Assembly (NCBI RefSeq): GCF_000285495.1
Contig: NZ_HE610977.1
Coordinates: 136,858-200,857 of the forward strand
Length of the DNA: 64,000 bases
Direction of reading: 5' to 3'
Origin: Oceanobacillus massiliensis str. N'diop
Lineage (GTDB): Bacteria; Bacillota; Bacilli; Bacillales; Amphibacillaceae
The notes beneath the pieces are model-generated. The model searched no databases and was not told where the DNA came from. It was given only the letters and a program-made list of their open reading frames with translations. The translations under genes and the position numbers were made by a program. This document shows positions 1 to 8,300 of this stretch, one piece after another (position 1 is the stretch's first letter; each line of letters starts with the position of its first letter).

Positions 1-178
1 CTGCTGATGCATCAATGGAAGAGAACATAATCATCGCTAAAAAGAAACTAAAACCTACTTTAAATTGAAATGGAACTGTCCGATAGGAAAATAAAGGCAT
101 TGTTACGAAAAAGGCCAGAACCCGGACCAATATAAGCATAAAAACTGGAAGACTATTAATATTAATTATTTCAAGCAT
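1..178 (-). CDS. fliR: FliR, flagellar export gate protein (N-terminal part, cut by window edge)
   Basis: Only the first 59 codons lie in the window. The ATG is 3 bases after the fliQ stop codon. The visible protein begins MLEIININ and is hydrophobic, with a likely first membrane helix around residues 13-30 (PVFMLILVRVLAFFVTMP), as FliR proteins start. FliR joins FliP and FliQ in the export gate of the flagellar type III secretion system in the cytoplasmic membrane. The assignment rests on this short stretch and on its position straight after fliP-fliQ, the standard order. Confidence 0.85.
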   Translation of the reverse strand, partial: MLEIININSLPVFMLILVRVLAFFVTMPLFSYRTVPFQFKVGFSFFLAMIMFSSIDASA

Positions 179-181
179 GAT

Positions 182-457
182 TTACCCTACAAACTGATTG
201 ATATTTTGTAAAATATTTTTTGTGAATTCCACCATTGTCGTGAGCATCCACGGTCCAAAGAAGATAAGACCGACCAAGACAGCAACAATTTTAGGGATAA
301 GAGCCAATGTCTGCTCCTGTATCTGGGTGGTTGCCTGAAATATACTTACCAGCAACCCTACGGCGAGAGCCAATATAAGCAATGGTCCTGTTACAAGCAA
401 AACCGTATAGATTCCTTGTTCGGCCAATGTTAATACGAATTCACTGCTCAATTGCAC
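182..457 (-). CDS. fliQ: FliQ, flagellar export gate protein
   Basis: An 91-aa membrane protein with two long hydrophobic helices (about residues 15-40 and 55-78), the usual FliQ length and shape. The second region carries the QEQTLALIPK segment typical of the family just before helix two. FliQ packs with FliP and FliR to form the protein-conducting gate through which rod, hook and filament subunits leave the cell. It lies between fliP (12 bases upstream) and fliR (3 bases downstream) and is surely co-transcribed with them. Confidence 0.95.
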   Translation of the reverse strand: MQLSSEFVLTLAEQGIYTVLLVTGPLLILALAVGLLVSIFQATTQIQEQTLALIPKIVAVLVGLIFFGPWMLTTMVEFTKNILQNINQFVG

Positions 458-469
458 AAACCCCTTTCA

Positions 470-1135
470 CTAAAATCCACCAAGTAATGACTGCGTAATT
501 AAGTACCAACCATCTACTAGTACAAACAGCAGAATTTTAAATGGCAATGAAATCATTACAGGGGGAAGCATCATCATACCCATTGACATAAGTACACTGG
601 CAACAGCCATATCGATTATAAGAAATGGAATAAAGATCATAAATCCCATTTGAAAGGCTGTTTTCAACTCACTTATTGCAAACGCAGGAACTAATGTTGT
701 CAGCGGAATGTCCTGGACCGTTTCCGGTGATTCCGCCTGTGTGTAATTCAAAAATAACGCCAAATCCTTTTGTCTTGTGTGCTGTGCCATGAAATCTTTC
801 AATGGAGCACTGGCGTTTTCATATGCCTCATCCAGTGTTATTTCTTCATCGAAAAGCGGCTGCAGGCCCTGTTCATATACCTCACTGAACGTAGGCGCCA
901 TAATGAAAAAGGATAAAAACAATGCCAACCCGATCAGAACTTGGTTCGGCGGCATTTGCTGTGTGGCCAATGATGTTCTGACAAATGACAGAACGATAAT
1001 GATTCGTGTAAAGCAGGTCATCATAATCAGTATTCCGGGTGCCAATGAGAAAATCGTCAAAAGCAATAATAATTTAACTGATGTTGACACACTAGCTGGA
1101 TCTGAATTGGAAAACATATCTATAAATTCATTCAT
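470..1135 (-). CDS. fliP: FliP, flagellar export gate protein
   Basis: A 221-aa polytopic membrane protein. The N-terminal half has the conserved FliP stretch SLAPGILIMMTCFTR (about residues 31-45) followed by IIIVLSFVR, and the C-terminal half has the GFMIFIPFLIIDMAVASVL helix and the MGMMMLPPVMISLPFK signature. It forms the core pore of the flagellar export gate. The start overlaps the end of fliO by 8 bases, which points to translational coupling. There is no obvious damage. Confidence 0.96.
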   Translation of the reverse strand: MNEFIDMFSNSDPASVSTSVKLLLLLTIFSLAPGILIMMTCFTRIIIVLSFVRTSLATQQMPPNQVLIGLALFLSFFIMAPTFSEVYEQGLQPLFDEEITLDEAYENASAPLKDFMAQHTRQKDLALFLNYTQAESPETVQDIPLTTLVPAFAISELKTAFQMGFMIFIPFLIIDMAVASVLMSMGMMMLPPVMISLPFKILLFVLVDGWYLITQSLLGGF

Positions 1136-1787
1136 GGGTATCTTCCTTGTGCTTATTGATCATTTTATTTCTGCTTTTCTTCAAGTTATCCAGCTCTTTG
1201 GAAAACAATGCTTTAAAATCATTTCCAGAGGAATCAGGACTTGCGTTTTTCTTTTTTGGAATCAGCGAGGACAGAAGCGCCGCACCGGGCAGCTCATCCG
1301 AATTGCTCTCCTTGCTGCGCAGAATCTCCTGGATGACCTCTTCATCCGTGATTTCCTGCAGCATTTCCACATTCTCTCCAACACCAATCAGATAAAGTCT
1401 GCTTCCAAGACGGACAATCTGCAGTGATTTACTCTGACCGATTGATATACCGCCCATGTTCTCCAATGCTTTAACCTGATTGAATATTTTATTCCGCTTC
1501 TGCAAAAATTTGAGCAGAAGGTAAATCAAGCCAAGTACAAGGACTAGTGCAAAAAACATTTTAACCAATTCAAAGGCTAATGAACCCGTACTTTGATCCT
1601 CAGACAGCAAATCACTATTCGTCTCATCGGATTCGTTTGCCGGGACATCCTGCTCCGAACATTCAACCTCACCTTCCATGCATTCCGCAACATTTGGTGC
1701 CGCTTCTGCCTGAAAAGTGAAAAATAGTGTATGGATGAAGATGCTCAAACAAATACTGTATAGAATTTTTTCCTTCAAACTACTCAC
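1128..1787 (-). CDS. fliO: FliO/FliZ, flagellar export gate assembly protein
   Basis: A 219-aa protein in the slot between cheY and fliP, where B. subtilis has fliZ, a FliO homologue. Residues 1-29 look like a signal peptide ending AEA. An acidic extracytoplasmic stretch follows, then one membrane helix around 75-93 (FFALVLVLGLIYLLLKFL). The cytoplasmic FliO domain follows, with the GGISIGQSKSLQIVRLGSRLYLIGVG pattern that runs from about residue 111 to 137. FliO helps assemble FliP into the gate. The acidic linker and the signal peptide are as in Bacillus relatives. Confidence 0.88.
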   Translation of the reverse strand: MSSLKEKILYSICLSIFIHTLFFTFQAEAAPNVAECMEGEVECSEQDVPANESDETNSDLLSEDQSTGSLAFELVKMFFALVLVLGLIYLLLKFLQKRNKIFNQVKALENMGGISIGQSKSLQIVRLGSRLYLIGVGENVEMLQEITDEEVIQEILRSKESNSDELPGAALLSSLIPKKKNASPDSSGNDFKALFSKELDNLKKSRNKMINKHKEDTHE

Positions 1788-1794
1788 TCGTTTC

Positions 1795-2157
1795 TTAACT
1801 TAAAGCTTTTTGGATTGCTTCGATTACCCTGTCTGCCTGGAATGGCTTGACGATAAAATCTTTCGCACCAGCCTGAATCGCGTCAATTACCATGGCCTGC
1901 TGTCCCATTGCTGAGCACATAATGATTTTAGCATCGCCATTTACCTTTTTTATTTCCTTCAATGCAGTGATGCCATCCATTTCCGGCATTGTAATATCCA
2001 TTGTCACCAAATCAGGTGTCAATTCATTATATTTTTCTATTGCCTGGGCACCATCCTGCGCCTCTCCTACTACTTCGAATCCATTTTTTGTCAGAATATC
2101 TTTGATCATCATTCGCATAAATGCTGCATCATCTACAATTAAAATACGTTGTGCCAT
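1795..2157 (-). CDS. cheY: CheY, chemotaxis response regulator
   Basis: A 120-aa single receiver domain. The acidic pocket D9/D10, the phospho-acceptor D54 (in TMDITMPEMDG), S82 in the MCSA switch motif and K104 in VKP are all present. CheY-P binds the motor switch (FliM and FliY) to change rotation; in Bacillus it promotes counter-clockwise rotation and smooth swimming. It sits between fliY and fliO inside the flagellar operon, exactly as in B. subtilis, and is intact. Confidence 0.96.
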   Translation of the reverse strand: MAQRILIVDDAAFMRMMIKDILTKNGFEVVGEAQDGAQAIEKYNELTPDLVTMDITMPEMDGITALKEIKKVNGDAKIIMCSAMGQQAMVIDAIQAGAKDFIVKPFQADRVIEAIQKALS

Positions 2158-2180
2158 TGTTAATCCCCCTATAGTCTCTA

Positions 2181-3344
2181 TTATTTAAGTTTCATGATAC
2201 GATCAGATTGACTGATAATATCTGTTACACGCACACCAAAGTTTTCATCGATTACAACAACTTCACCTTCAGCAACCAGCTTCTCATTAACGAGTATATC
2301 GACTGGTTCTCCTGCAAGCTTGTCAAGTTCAATAATGGAACCGGACGACAAATCCAATATATCTTTTATCGATTTCTTCGTACGGCCAAGCTCAACCGTA
2401 ACCTTTAGAGGAATATCAAGAAGCATGTCCAGATTACGATGCTCATTATTATTCAATTCTACTTTATTAAAGTTAGAAAAAGCGGCCTGCTGAACTTGTG
2501 CAGACTGGGTTATCTTCCCATTGCCAATATATTGCTGCTGAGCCGGTTCTGTTGATGGCTTCTCCTCTTTGGCTGGTTCCTGGTAAGGCTGTGGACTACT
2601 GCCTTGACGATCTTCAAACTGATCAGCAGGAGCCGGCTCCAATGCTAATGCAGCTGCAGCTTCGTCACTATCAGTCTCATTTAAAAGCTGATCGACTAAT
2701 TGTTTAGCGAACGGCAAAGGAATCAACTGCATCATATTGGAATCTATTAAATCACCGACAGTCAGTCTGAAGAATACTTTTACATATACGTCTTCTCCAA
2801 ATACCTCTTCAAGTTCTTTACCGTCCTTATTATCCAAGATCGAAGGCGGCGATATATCCACCCGCTTATTGAAAACGGTTGACATGCTTGTCGCTGCAGC
2901 ACCCATCATTTGATTCATGGATTCCTGAACAGCACTAATGTGAATTTCATTTAATTCGGTATCCGGATTGGTGCCATCACCACCAAGCATAATGTCAGCA
3001 ATGATTGCTGCATCTGTCGCCTTGATCACAAAAACATTTTTCCCAGTAAATCCTTCTATGTAATTTACTTGGACACTTACAGGTTCAAATGTAAACTCAT
3101 CATTTAACTGACTCTTTTCAATTACATCTACTACTGGAGTGGTAATTTCGACCTTTTGTCTTAATAATGTTGATAGTGTTGTAGCAGAGCTGCCGAATGA
3201 AATATTTCCTATCTCACCCAAAGCATCTATTTCTATGCTGGAAAGATAGTTTTGCCCTTCAGGTTTTGACTGCTCTTCACTATTATCCGAGATATTCAAT
3301 AATGCATCTATTTCATCTTGAGAAAGCATTCCATCATTCATCAT
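2181..3344 (-). CDS. fliY: FliY, motor switch protein and CheY-P phosphatase
   Basis: A 387-aa protein with three parts. The N-terminus has an EIDALL CheY-P-binding peptide (LSQDEIDALLN, about residues 7-17). Two CheC-type phosphatase motifs follow (EIGNISFGSS near 43 and ESMNQMMGAA near 140). A low-complexity Q/P/E linker leads to a C-terminal FliN-type SpoA domain (about 300-385, VELGRTKKSIKDIL). It is part of the C-ring and removes phosphate from CheY-P. Its start overlaps the end of fliM by 11 bases. Family and order match B. subtilis. Confidence 0.95.
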   Translation of the reverse strand: MMNDGMLSQDEIDALLNISDNSEEQSKPEGQNYLSSIEIDALGEIGNISFGSSATTLSTLLRQKVEITTPVVDVIEKSQLNDEFTFEPVSVQVNYIEGFTGKNVFVIKATDAAIIADIMLGGDGTNPDTELNEIHISAVQESMNQMMGAAATSMSTVFNKRVDISPPSILDNKDGKELEEVFGEDVYVKVFFRLTVGDLIDSNMMQLIPLPFAKQLVDQLLNETDSDEAAAALALEPAPADQFEDRQGSSPQPYQEPAKEEKPSTEPAQQQYIGNGKITQSAQVQQAAFSNFNKVELNNNEHRNLDMLLDIPLKVTVELGRTKKSIKDILDLSSGSIIELDKLAGEPVDILVNEKLVAEGEVVVIDENFGVRVTDIISQSDRIMKLK

Positions 3345-4329
3345 CTTCGTTCACCCCATTGATTTCTTCTAAAATTTGCACAGACATCTTATTCTTATAC
3401 TTACCCGGCTGTGCAAGGAATTTCGGTTCGTTATTAACAGTCAGGGTAAGCGGCTGATCAATTTGCTGATCCAAAGCGATGACGTCATTTTTATCGAACT
3501 TTAAAAATTCATTAATTGAAATGGTAGTTTCACCTAGAACTGTTCGCACTTCTACCTCAGCCTGTTTCAGGTTTTTGGATAGCTTCATAAATGCGTCACT
3601 GTCTCTATTCGTCTTCCTCGACTGCATCCAATAACTAGCAGATAATTTGGGAATTATCGGTTCCAAAATGATGTGCGGTATACAGATATTGATCATTCCC
3701 GTTGTTTCACCAATTGCAGTTGTCATCGATACTACAACGACTGTTTCATTAGGTGATACCCTTTGCATAAATTGCGGATTCTCTTCGAATTCTTCCAAGA
3801 CCGGAGTGACTTCGATTATTGAACTCCACGCCTCTTGCAATGTTCCTACTGCCTTTTCAAAGATTTGACTTAGCAGCAGCTGTTCAATCTCTGTTAAGCC
3901 ATCACTTTTGTTTATTGTATTGCCTTTTCCTCCGAGTATCCGATCAAGCAGTGCATATGCGATGTTCGGGTTTACTTCCATAATAAGGTTTCCATCAAGC
4001 GGGGCAACACTATATACATTCAATACGGTCATTTTTGGTATAGAGCGAATAAATTCCTCGTATGGCACCTGATCAACAGATGTCACGGTAATATTCACAT
4101 AGCTCCTTAACTGCGATGAAAAAAAAGTTGTCAGCATTCGCGCGTAATTTTCATGTATTCGCGAAATGCTTCTTATCTGATCTTTTGAAAATCTTAGTGC
4201 CCGTTTGAAATCATAGACTCTTACTTTTTTCTCCTGTTCTTCTTTCTTTAATTCTTCTGCATCCATCTCACCTGAAGTGATTGCAGACAACAGGGCATCG
4301 ATTTCATTTTGTGATAATACTTCATCCAT
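3334..4329 (-). CDS. fliM: FliM, flagellar motor switch protein
   Basis: A 331-aa protein, normal for FliM. It starts with the CheY-P-docking peptide LSQNEIDALLSAI (about residues 5-17), has the central CheC-like domain with the GGKGN loop (about 133-138), and ends in a SpoA domain (about 250-320, VRTVLGETTISINEFLKF). FliM sits between FliG and FliY in the cytoplasmic C-ring and transmits CheY binding to the rotor. The gene is intact, but its rotor partner ring FliF is broken in this window. Confidence 0.96.
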   Translation of the reverse strand: MDEVLSQNEIDALLSAITSGEMDAEELKKEEQEKKVRVYDFKRALRFSKDQIRSISRIHENYARMLTTFFSSQLRSYVNITVTSVDQVPYEEFIRSIPKMTVLNVYSVAPLDGNLIMEVNPNIAYALLDRILGGKGNTINKSDGLTEIEQLLLSQIFEKAVGTLQEAWSSIIEVTPVLEEFEENPQFMQRVSPNETVVVVSMTTAIGETTGMINICIPHIILEPIIPKLSASYWMQSRKTNRDSDAFMKLSKNLKQAEVEVRTVLGETTISINEFLKFDKNDVIALDQQIDQPLTLTVNNEPKFLAQPGKYKNKMSVQILEEINGVNEDDE

Positions 4330-4362
4330 TAACCATACTCACCTCCCAAAAGGAGCTTACAT

Positions 4363-4782
4363 CTATTGAAGTATTTTATTGATTGTATATACTTCTGTAA
4401 TCTGTCCTTCAGTCATCAATTCATTCAGCTTGTTCTTAACCACTTGTTCGAGCTCACCAAGTCCTGCTTTAAAGTCCTCTTCAGACTTTGTGGCCAATTC
4501 TTTAATCAGGATATTTTTAAGCTGGAAATCTCGTTTGCTGATTTCCTCTTTTGCTTCTTTGCCATCCGTTACAATCTGGAACTGGATTCGTACAAAGGCA
4601 CCATCTGCCAAATCGGTTGTAATTTCAGGTGTTTCATATGAATATTCCACAATGTCATCAATGGACCGCGCTTCGCCTTCTTTATTTTCACCGGCAATAT
4701 TAAGTACAACGACAAGCGCTGCGACTGCTCCTATTAATAATACCACTAATGAAGTGATCATTGTCTTCACTAATTTACTCAT
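4363..4782 (-). CDS. fliL: FliL, stator-associated basal body protein
   Basis: A 139-aa protein with a short basic N-terminus, one membrane helix at about residues 9-29 (ITSLVVLLIGAVAALVVVLNI) and an extracytoplasmic domain ending ITEVYTINKILQ, as FliL proteins do. FliL surrounds or stabilises the MotAB stator. Its ATG overlaps the flbD stop by 4 bases (ATGA), so the two are translationally coupled. Confidence 0.93.
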   Translation of the reverse strand: MSKLVKTMITSLVVLLIGAVAALVVVLNIAGENKEGEARSIDDIVEYSYETPEITTDLADGAFVRIQFQIVTDGKEAKEEISKRDFQLKNILIKELATKSEEDFKAGLGELEQVVKNKLNELMTEGQITEVYTINKILQ

Positions 4783-5027
4783 TTGTCTTCACCTGCCTCT
4801 TTTTGTACATGCTGCAATCCAATCCTTTGATAATATGCTGTAATCATTTGGACGACCTCATCCATCTTGTCCTTTACGACAATCTTTTTGCCATTGATCA
4901 GGGAAATCGTAGTATCCGGCAAAGACTGCACTTGTTCAATCAAGACTGCGTTAAGCACAAAAGGTTCATCGTTCAGTCTTCTTAATGTAATCATAATTAT
5001 TTGGCGGGAGCACACTGTCTCTATCAT
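4779..5027 (-). CDS. swrD: FlbD/SwrD-like flagellar protein (two possible starts)
   Basis: A small protein of the FlbD family (B. subtilis SwrD, formerly YlzI), known there to raise motor power for swarming. The family domain begins at MITLRRLNDEPFVLN, which would start at 4994 and give 71 aa, the usual length. An upstream in-frame ATG at 5027 would add 11 residues (MIETVCSRQII) and is the one with an A/G-rich ribosome binding site in front. A perfect 9-bp inverted repeat (5006-5035) lies over the upstream start, so start choice is unclear; see findings. It ends overlapping fliL by 4 bases. Confidence 0.85.
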   Translation of the reverse strand: MIETVCSRQIIMITLRRLNDEPFVLNAVLIEQVQSLPDTTISLINGKKIVVKDKMDEVVQMITAYYQRIGLQHVQKEAGEDK

Positions 5028-5035
5028 GTGCTCCC
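5006..5035 (-). promoter_or_regulatory. Hairpin over the flbD start region
   Basis: GGGAGCACA and TGTGCTCCC form a perfect 9-bp inverted repeat with a 12-base loop, 10 bases after the flgG stop codon. No T-tract follows, so it is not a standard terminator. It contains the upstream ATG of flbD in the start of its loop and separates the A/G-rich ribosome binding site (around 5036-5044) from the ATG at 4994. A role in translation or mRNA processing is inference. Confidence 0.6.
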
Positions 5036-5045
5036 TACCCCCTTA

Positions 5046-5924
5046 TTATCGTTTTAAGTTCACTAGCTCCTGAAGGATTTCATCCGAAGTAGTAATAATT
5101 CTAGTATTGGCCTGGAAGGCACGCTGTGCTGTAATCATCTCCGTAAATTCTTCTGAGAGATCAACATTGGACATTTCCACAGAGCCAGAAATGATCGATG
5201 CAGCGCCATCTGCTTCTGGAGTCACTAATCCATCGACTAAGCCCGCATTCTCACTATTCAGGTATAGGTTGCTTCCATCCTTCTGCAGTCCAGCAGGATT
5301 TGAGAAATTCGCTAAGGCCACTTGTCCTGCTATTCTTGTATTCCCCGCAGCGTCAATATAATTGACAGTACCGTTCGTCTGAACACTGAAGCTTTGAGCG
5401 TCGGTAGGGATCTCTATTTTCGATAACACATCACTGTTGATGGTTTCTGGAGTATCCTCTGTTTCTTCTGTGACACCGAAGCCTATTAAGTAAAGTCCCT
5501 GTGGATTTACAATAGCTCCTTCATCATCCAGGTAGAAGTTTCCTGCACGTGTGTATGCCGTGCTTGACTCATTTAAGTTGATTGATTCCCCATCTGGGAC
5601 AAGATCACTTGCAACAACAAACATTCCATCCCCTTCAATTGCGAAGTCGAGCGGATTATTGGTAGTTTGCTGGAATCCTTGAGTATGAATATTGCTGATT
5701 GTTCCCAGTTTCGAACCCAATCCAACCTGTGACGCGTTAATTCCGCCGCGATTTTCTGTAGCCCCTTGCGCACCAGTGGTTGTTTGACTCATTAAATCCT
5801 GGAACGTGACGGTCGCTTTCTTATAGCCAGTCGTATTTACATTGGCAATATTGTTGCCAATAACATCTAATTTTGTCTGGAAGTTCTTCATTCCTGATAT
5901 ACCTGCATACATTGAACGTAACAT
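5046..5924 (-). CDS. flgG: FlgG-type flagellar hook/rod protein
   Basis: A 292-aa flagellar axial protein. The N-terminus has the rod/hook signature LDVIGNNIANVNTTGYKK (about residues 19-36). The C-terminus has the matching coiled-coil segment MSNVDLSEEFTEMITAQRAFQANTRII (about 251-277). This is the FlgE/FlgF/FlgG superfamily; the B. subtilis gene at this place was long called flgE and later flgG, and acts as the hook protein. The ATG has a good AAGGGGAT ribosome binding site. It lies between the small operon protein and flbD. Confidence 0.88.
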   Translation of the reverse strand: MLRSMYAGISGMKNFQTKLDVIGNNIANVNTTGYKKATVTFQDLMSQTTTGAQGATENRGGINASQVGLGSKLGTISNIHTQGFQQTTNNPLDFAIEGDGMFVVASDLVPDGESINLNESSTAYTRAGNFYLDDEGAIVNPQGLYLIGFGVTEETEDTPETINSDVLSKIEIPTDAQSFSVQTNGTVNYIDAAGNTRIAGQVALANFSNPAGLQKDGSNLYLNSENAGLVDGLVTPEADGAASIISGSVEMSNVDLSEEFTEMITAQRAFQANTRIITTSDEILQELVNLKR

Positions 5925-5952
5925 AATTTTATATCCCCTTTAGTAGTTTATA

Positions 5953-5982
5953 TTTTTAAATTCAGCTGTATCTGTCAGTCAA
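5953..5982 (-). promoter_or_regulatory. Possible internal promoter before flgG
   Basis: On the minus strand TTGACT and TAAAAA are separated by 18 bases, 29 bases before the flgG ATG. The -35 is good (5 of 6) and the -10 is fair. The 91-base gap here is one of the longest within the operon. Weak evidence only. Confidence 0.25.
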
Positions 5983-6015
5983 CAGCTGTTTTATGGCTTC
6001 CCAGAAGGGTCCAGC

Positions 6016-6390
6016 CTAGTCATTGATCAAAATTGTTCCATCGATATTTGTAAAAATTCTGCTTGTTGCTTCCTGTCGATCCATTGCGGTAACAACTGTT
6101 TGATTTTTGGCATTTACAAGCAATGCCGCATTATTGGTTACAACCAGCGAATCTGTAATGCCTTTTTGTTTTGCTTCCTGCATCTTTTCCCCAATTGTTT
6201 GCCAGAGCTGTTCATCTATATGGATATTTCGTTCAGATAAACGATGTGAAGCATGCTTACTTATTTTCAATGGCTGTTGCTCTACAGCTAAAAGCTCTTT
6301 AAAGTTAGCGGATGCTTCTGTTCTCTTCGGTTTCTGGATCGTTGGGTATTGCAATGCATGTTGCGGGACATGGTGTATCCGTTGATCCAT
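6016..6390 (-). CDS. TIGR02530-type flagellar operon protein
   Basis: A 124-aa protein between flgD and flgG. It matches the pattern of the uncharacterised flagellar operon family known as TIGR02530: a central ISKHASHRLSERNI motif (about residues 48-61), then LVVTNNAALLVNAKNQTVVTAMDR and a C-terminal IFTNIDGTILIN. No enzyme motif is visible. The start at 6390 is chosen because GGGGAG sits 8 bases before this ATG; a GTG 21 bases upstream has no ribosome binding site. Its function is unknown, though conserved position suggests a role in hook assembly. Confidence 0.8.
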   Translation of the reverse strand: MDQRIHHVPQHALQYPTIQKPKRTEASANFKELLAVEQQPLKISKHASHRLSERNIHIDEQLWQTIGEKMQEAKQKGITDSLVVTNNAALLVNAKNQTVVTAMDRQEATSRIFTNIDGTILIND

Positions 6391-6415
6391 TGCAAACACT
6401 CCCCTATTCACTTAC

Positions 6416-6874
6416 TTATTCATCTGATTCTCCATCTTCGGCGCGATCACTTACTTCAGTTACTGCATCTGCATAAATCTTGTCTCCGTTTTCCAGTTCC
6501 AGTACGGCCCAGCCTTCATGCTGACTGACTGCTACTACCTTGCTGGAGGTGTTTCCCAATGCTTCACCTGTCTCCTGATCGGTTGCTTCGTAGGATACTT
6601 CTTTTCCAATCATATGACTATACTCAATCACAGGAGATATCAGCTGACTCTGAACGAGTGTATCGATGGAATTCGTCATGTTCATCATCTGTTCCAGTGA
6701 GGAGAATTGAGCCATTTGCGAGATAAATTGGGTGTCATCCATCGGCTGTGATGGATCCTGGTTCTGCAATTGTGTCATCAATATTTGTAAAAATTCATCT
6801 TTACCAAGATTTGCGCTTGGTGTTCTTGTTGTATTCTGGTTGCTTAAATATAACGAAGGATCAATTGTTGTCAT
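6416..6874 (-). CDS. flgD: FlgD, hook capping (scaffold) protein
   Basis: A 152-aa protein with the FlgD N-terminal region LGKDEFLQILMTQLQNQDPSQPMDDTQFISQMAQFSSLEQ (residues about 20-60), which is diagnostic. The C-terminal part is short and acidic, as in Bacillus FlgD (the Fn/Tudor domains of enteric FlgD are reduced). FlgD caps the growing hook. The start at 6874 is preferred (AGGTG six bases upstream); a GTG right after the fliK TAG, at 6883, is the alternative and would add three residues. Confidence 0.93.
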   Translation of the reverse strand: MTTIDPSLYLSNQNTTRTPSANLGKDEFLQILMTQLQNQDPSQPMDDTQFISQMAQFSSLEQMMNMTNSIDTLVQSQLISPVIEYSHMIGKEVSYEATDQETGEALGNTSSKVVAVSQHEGWAVLELENGDKIYADAVTEVSDRAEDGESDE

Positions 6875-6883
6875 TTCCTCCAC

Positions 6884-8269
6884 CTACACTTTCTCATTCA
6901 TTAGCAATTCTTCAAACTGCAGTTCAAAGCTATTGTCGCCATTCTTTCTGTCCTGCTGATCGGATTGGCCTGATTCCTGTTGGTTAGCCTGATCCTTTAA
7001 TTGACTATTACCCTGTTCTTTCTGTGCATTTGCTGTCTGGATCGTCAAATCTTGTTTTTCAACAACTACCTGGTGTGGAGAGAACATATTTTTTAACTGA
7101 TGAACATTCGATTCCAGCATTTCTTTAGCTGCTGCTGAAGATACTAGAATTTTCACTGTCATTTCCCCGTTGATTTGCGTAAACCGCACCATCATTTCTC
7201 CAAGATTATTCGGACGCAATGCAATCGATAGTTGATTTGTACCATTTGGCATTGCAGAAAACTTACTCGTATTCATGATTTTTTGGAACTGTTCAATCAA
7301 TTGCCGATCAGGTGACTGGTTTGTTTGCGATTGGTTAATATAGATTGCATATTGCTCCAGTTTTGAAATCGGCAATGCTGTTTGAATTCCTGCCGTCACA
7401 TTGTTTACTGGTGTCCTGTCTAACTCCAATGCATTGCCAAGCCATTTGGATACATCTGTAACCGTTACTTTTGAATCGGTGTTATATAACTGCTTCCCGG
7501 CAAAGTGCTCTCTTTTTTGATAGGTCTCCAATAGATTTTTCCATACTGCAAGATCCTCCGATTGCTCATTATTCGGTGCAACCAATGATTGCAAGCCGCT
7601 GCCATTACTAGATTTGGCTAATTCCTGCCATTGCCGCAGCATTTCGAGCATTTTCGGTGCTGCTTTTATCGCTTCTTCCTTTGTCTGGATGCTCGACAAA
7701 AGCTGATTCACTTGTGCAATCAAAGAGGCGAACTGCTTCTGCATTACGGACTGTTCTTCCGTATGATTTGTGTTCAGATCTCCATTTGTAGCAGTCAGAG
7801 TTAACGGATTGCTTGCAAACAACTGGGAAAGCAGCGGATTATTATTGATCATTTCCTCTACAGTGGCTGTGCCAGATTCCTTCCCATCAGGGACTGCAGC
7901 TATCAGCTGATCCACATAATCTGCCAATTCATCTGGTAGTGTGCCTTGTTCAAGTTCTTTAACGATCTCCTGTTCTTCACCTGCTGCAATGCGGCTGATA
8001 ATATCAGAAAAAGCCGTTGCAAGGAAGTCGTTATCCAAGAGTAATTGCTTTAGCTCATCCGGTAAATTATCGATACTGTGTGAAGTATCTCCGGCGGCAT
8101 TCGCTGCCTCCATATCACTAGGCGAATCTTCATTCCTATCTTCTGCAGTATTTTTTCCGCTAAGCAGTTGCTTAAATTCCATAGCGGTTTCTGCTGAAAC
8201 TGCCTTTGCTTTCCCACTGGGAACTGCAGTGGAAGGGGTTTGCTGATAAATCATTCCGACGCTGTTCAA
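6884..8269 (-). CDS. fliK: FliK, hook-length control protein
   Basis: A 461-aa protein, rich in Q, N and S, long and poorly structured in the first 330 residues as hook-length rulers are. The C-terminal FliK substrate-switch domain is recognisable near residues 345-410 (LSIALRPNNLGEMMVRF, then MTVKILVSSAAAKEML). It is secreted during hook growth and flips export from hook to filament subunits. The start is a TTG at 8269, seven bases after a near-perfect AAAGGAGGTGAT ribosome binding site; the longer open frame (to 8287) would put that site inside the gene. Confidence 0.9.
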   Translation of the reverse strand: MNSVGMIYQQTPSTAVPSGKAKAVSAETAMEFKQLLSGKNTAEDRNEDSPSDMEAANAAGDTSHSIDNLPDELKQLLLDNDFLATAFSDIISRIAAGEEQEIVKELEQGTLPDELADYVDQLIAAVPDGKESGTATVEEMINNNPLLSQLFASNPLTLTATNGDLNTNHTEEQSVMQKQFASLIAQVNQLLSSIQTKEEAIKAAPKMLEMLRQWQELAKSSNGSGLQSLVAPNNEQSEDLAVWKNLLETYQKREHFAGKQLYNTDSKVTVTDVSKWLGNALELDRTPVNNVTAGIQTALPISKLEQYAIYINQSQTNQSPDRQLIEQFQKIMNTSKFSAMPNGTNQLSIALRPNNLGEMMVRFTQINGEMTVKILVSSAAAKEMLESNVHQLKNMFSPHQVVVEKQDLTIQTANAQKEQGNSQLKDQANQQESGQSDQQDRKNGDNSFELQFEELLMNEKV

Positions 8270-8300
8270 TTTATCACCTCCTTTCAATAGCTATAAAGTG

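Noticed and set aside
777-1427. Plus-strand ORF of 216 codons over fliP and fliO
   Set aside because: It is the antisense of two well-recognised flagellar genes.
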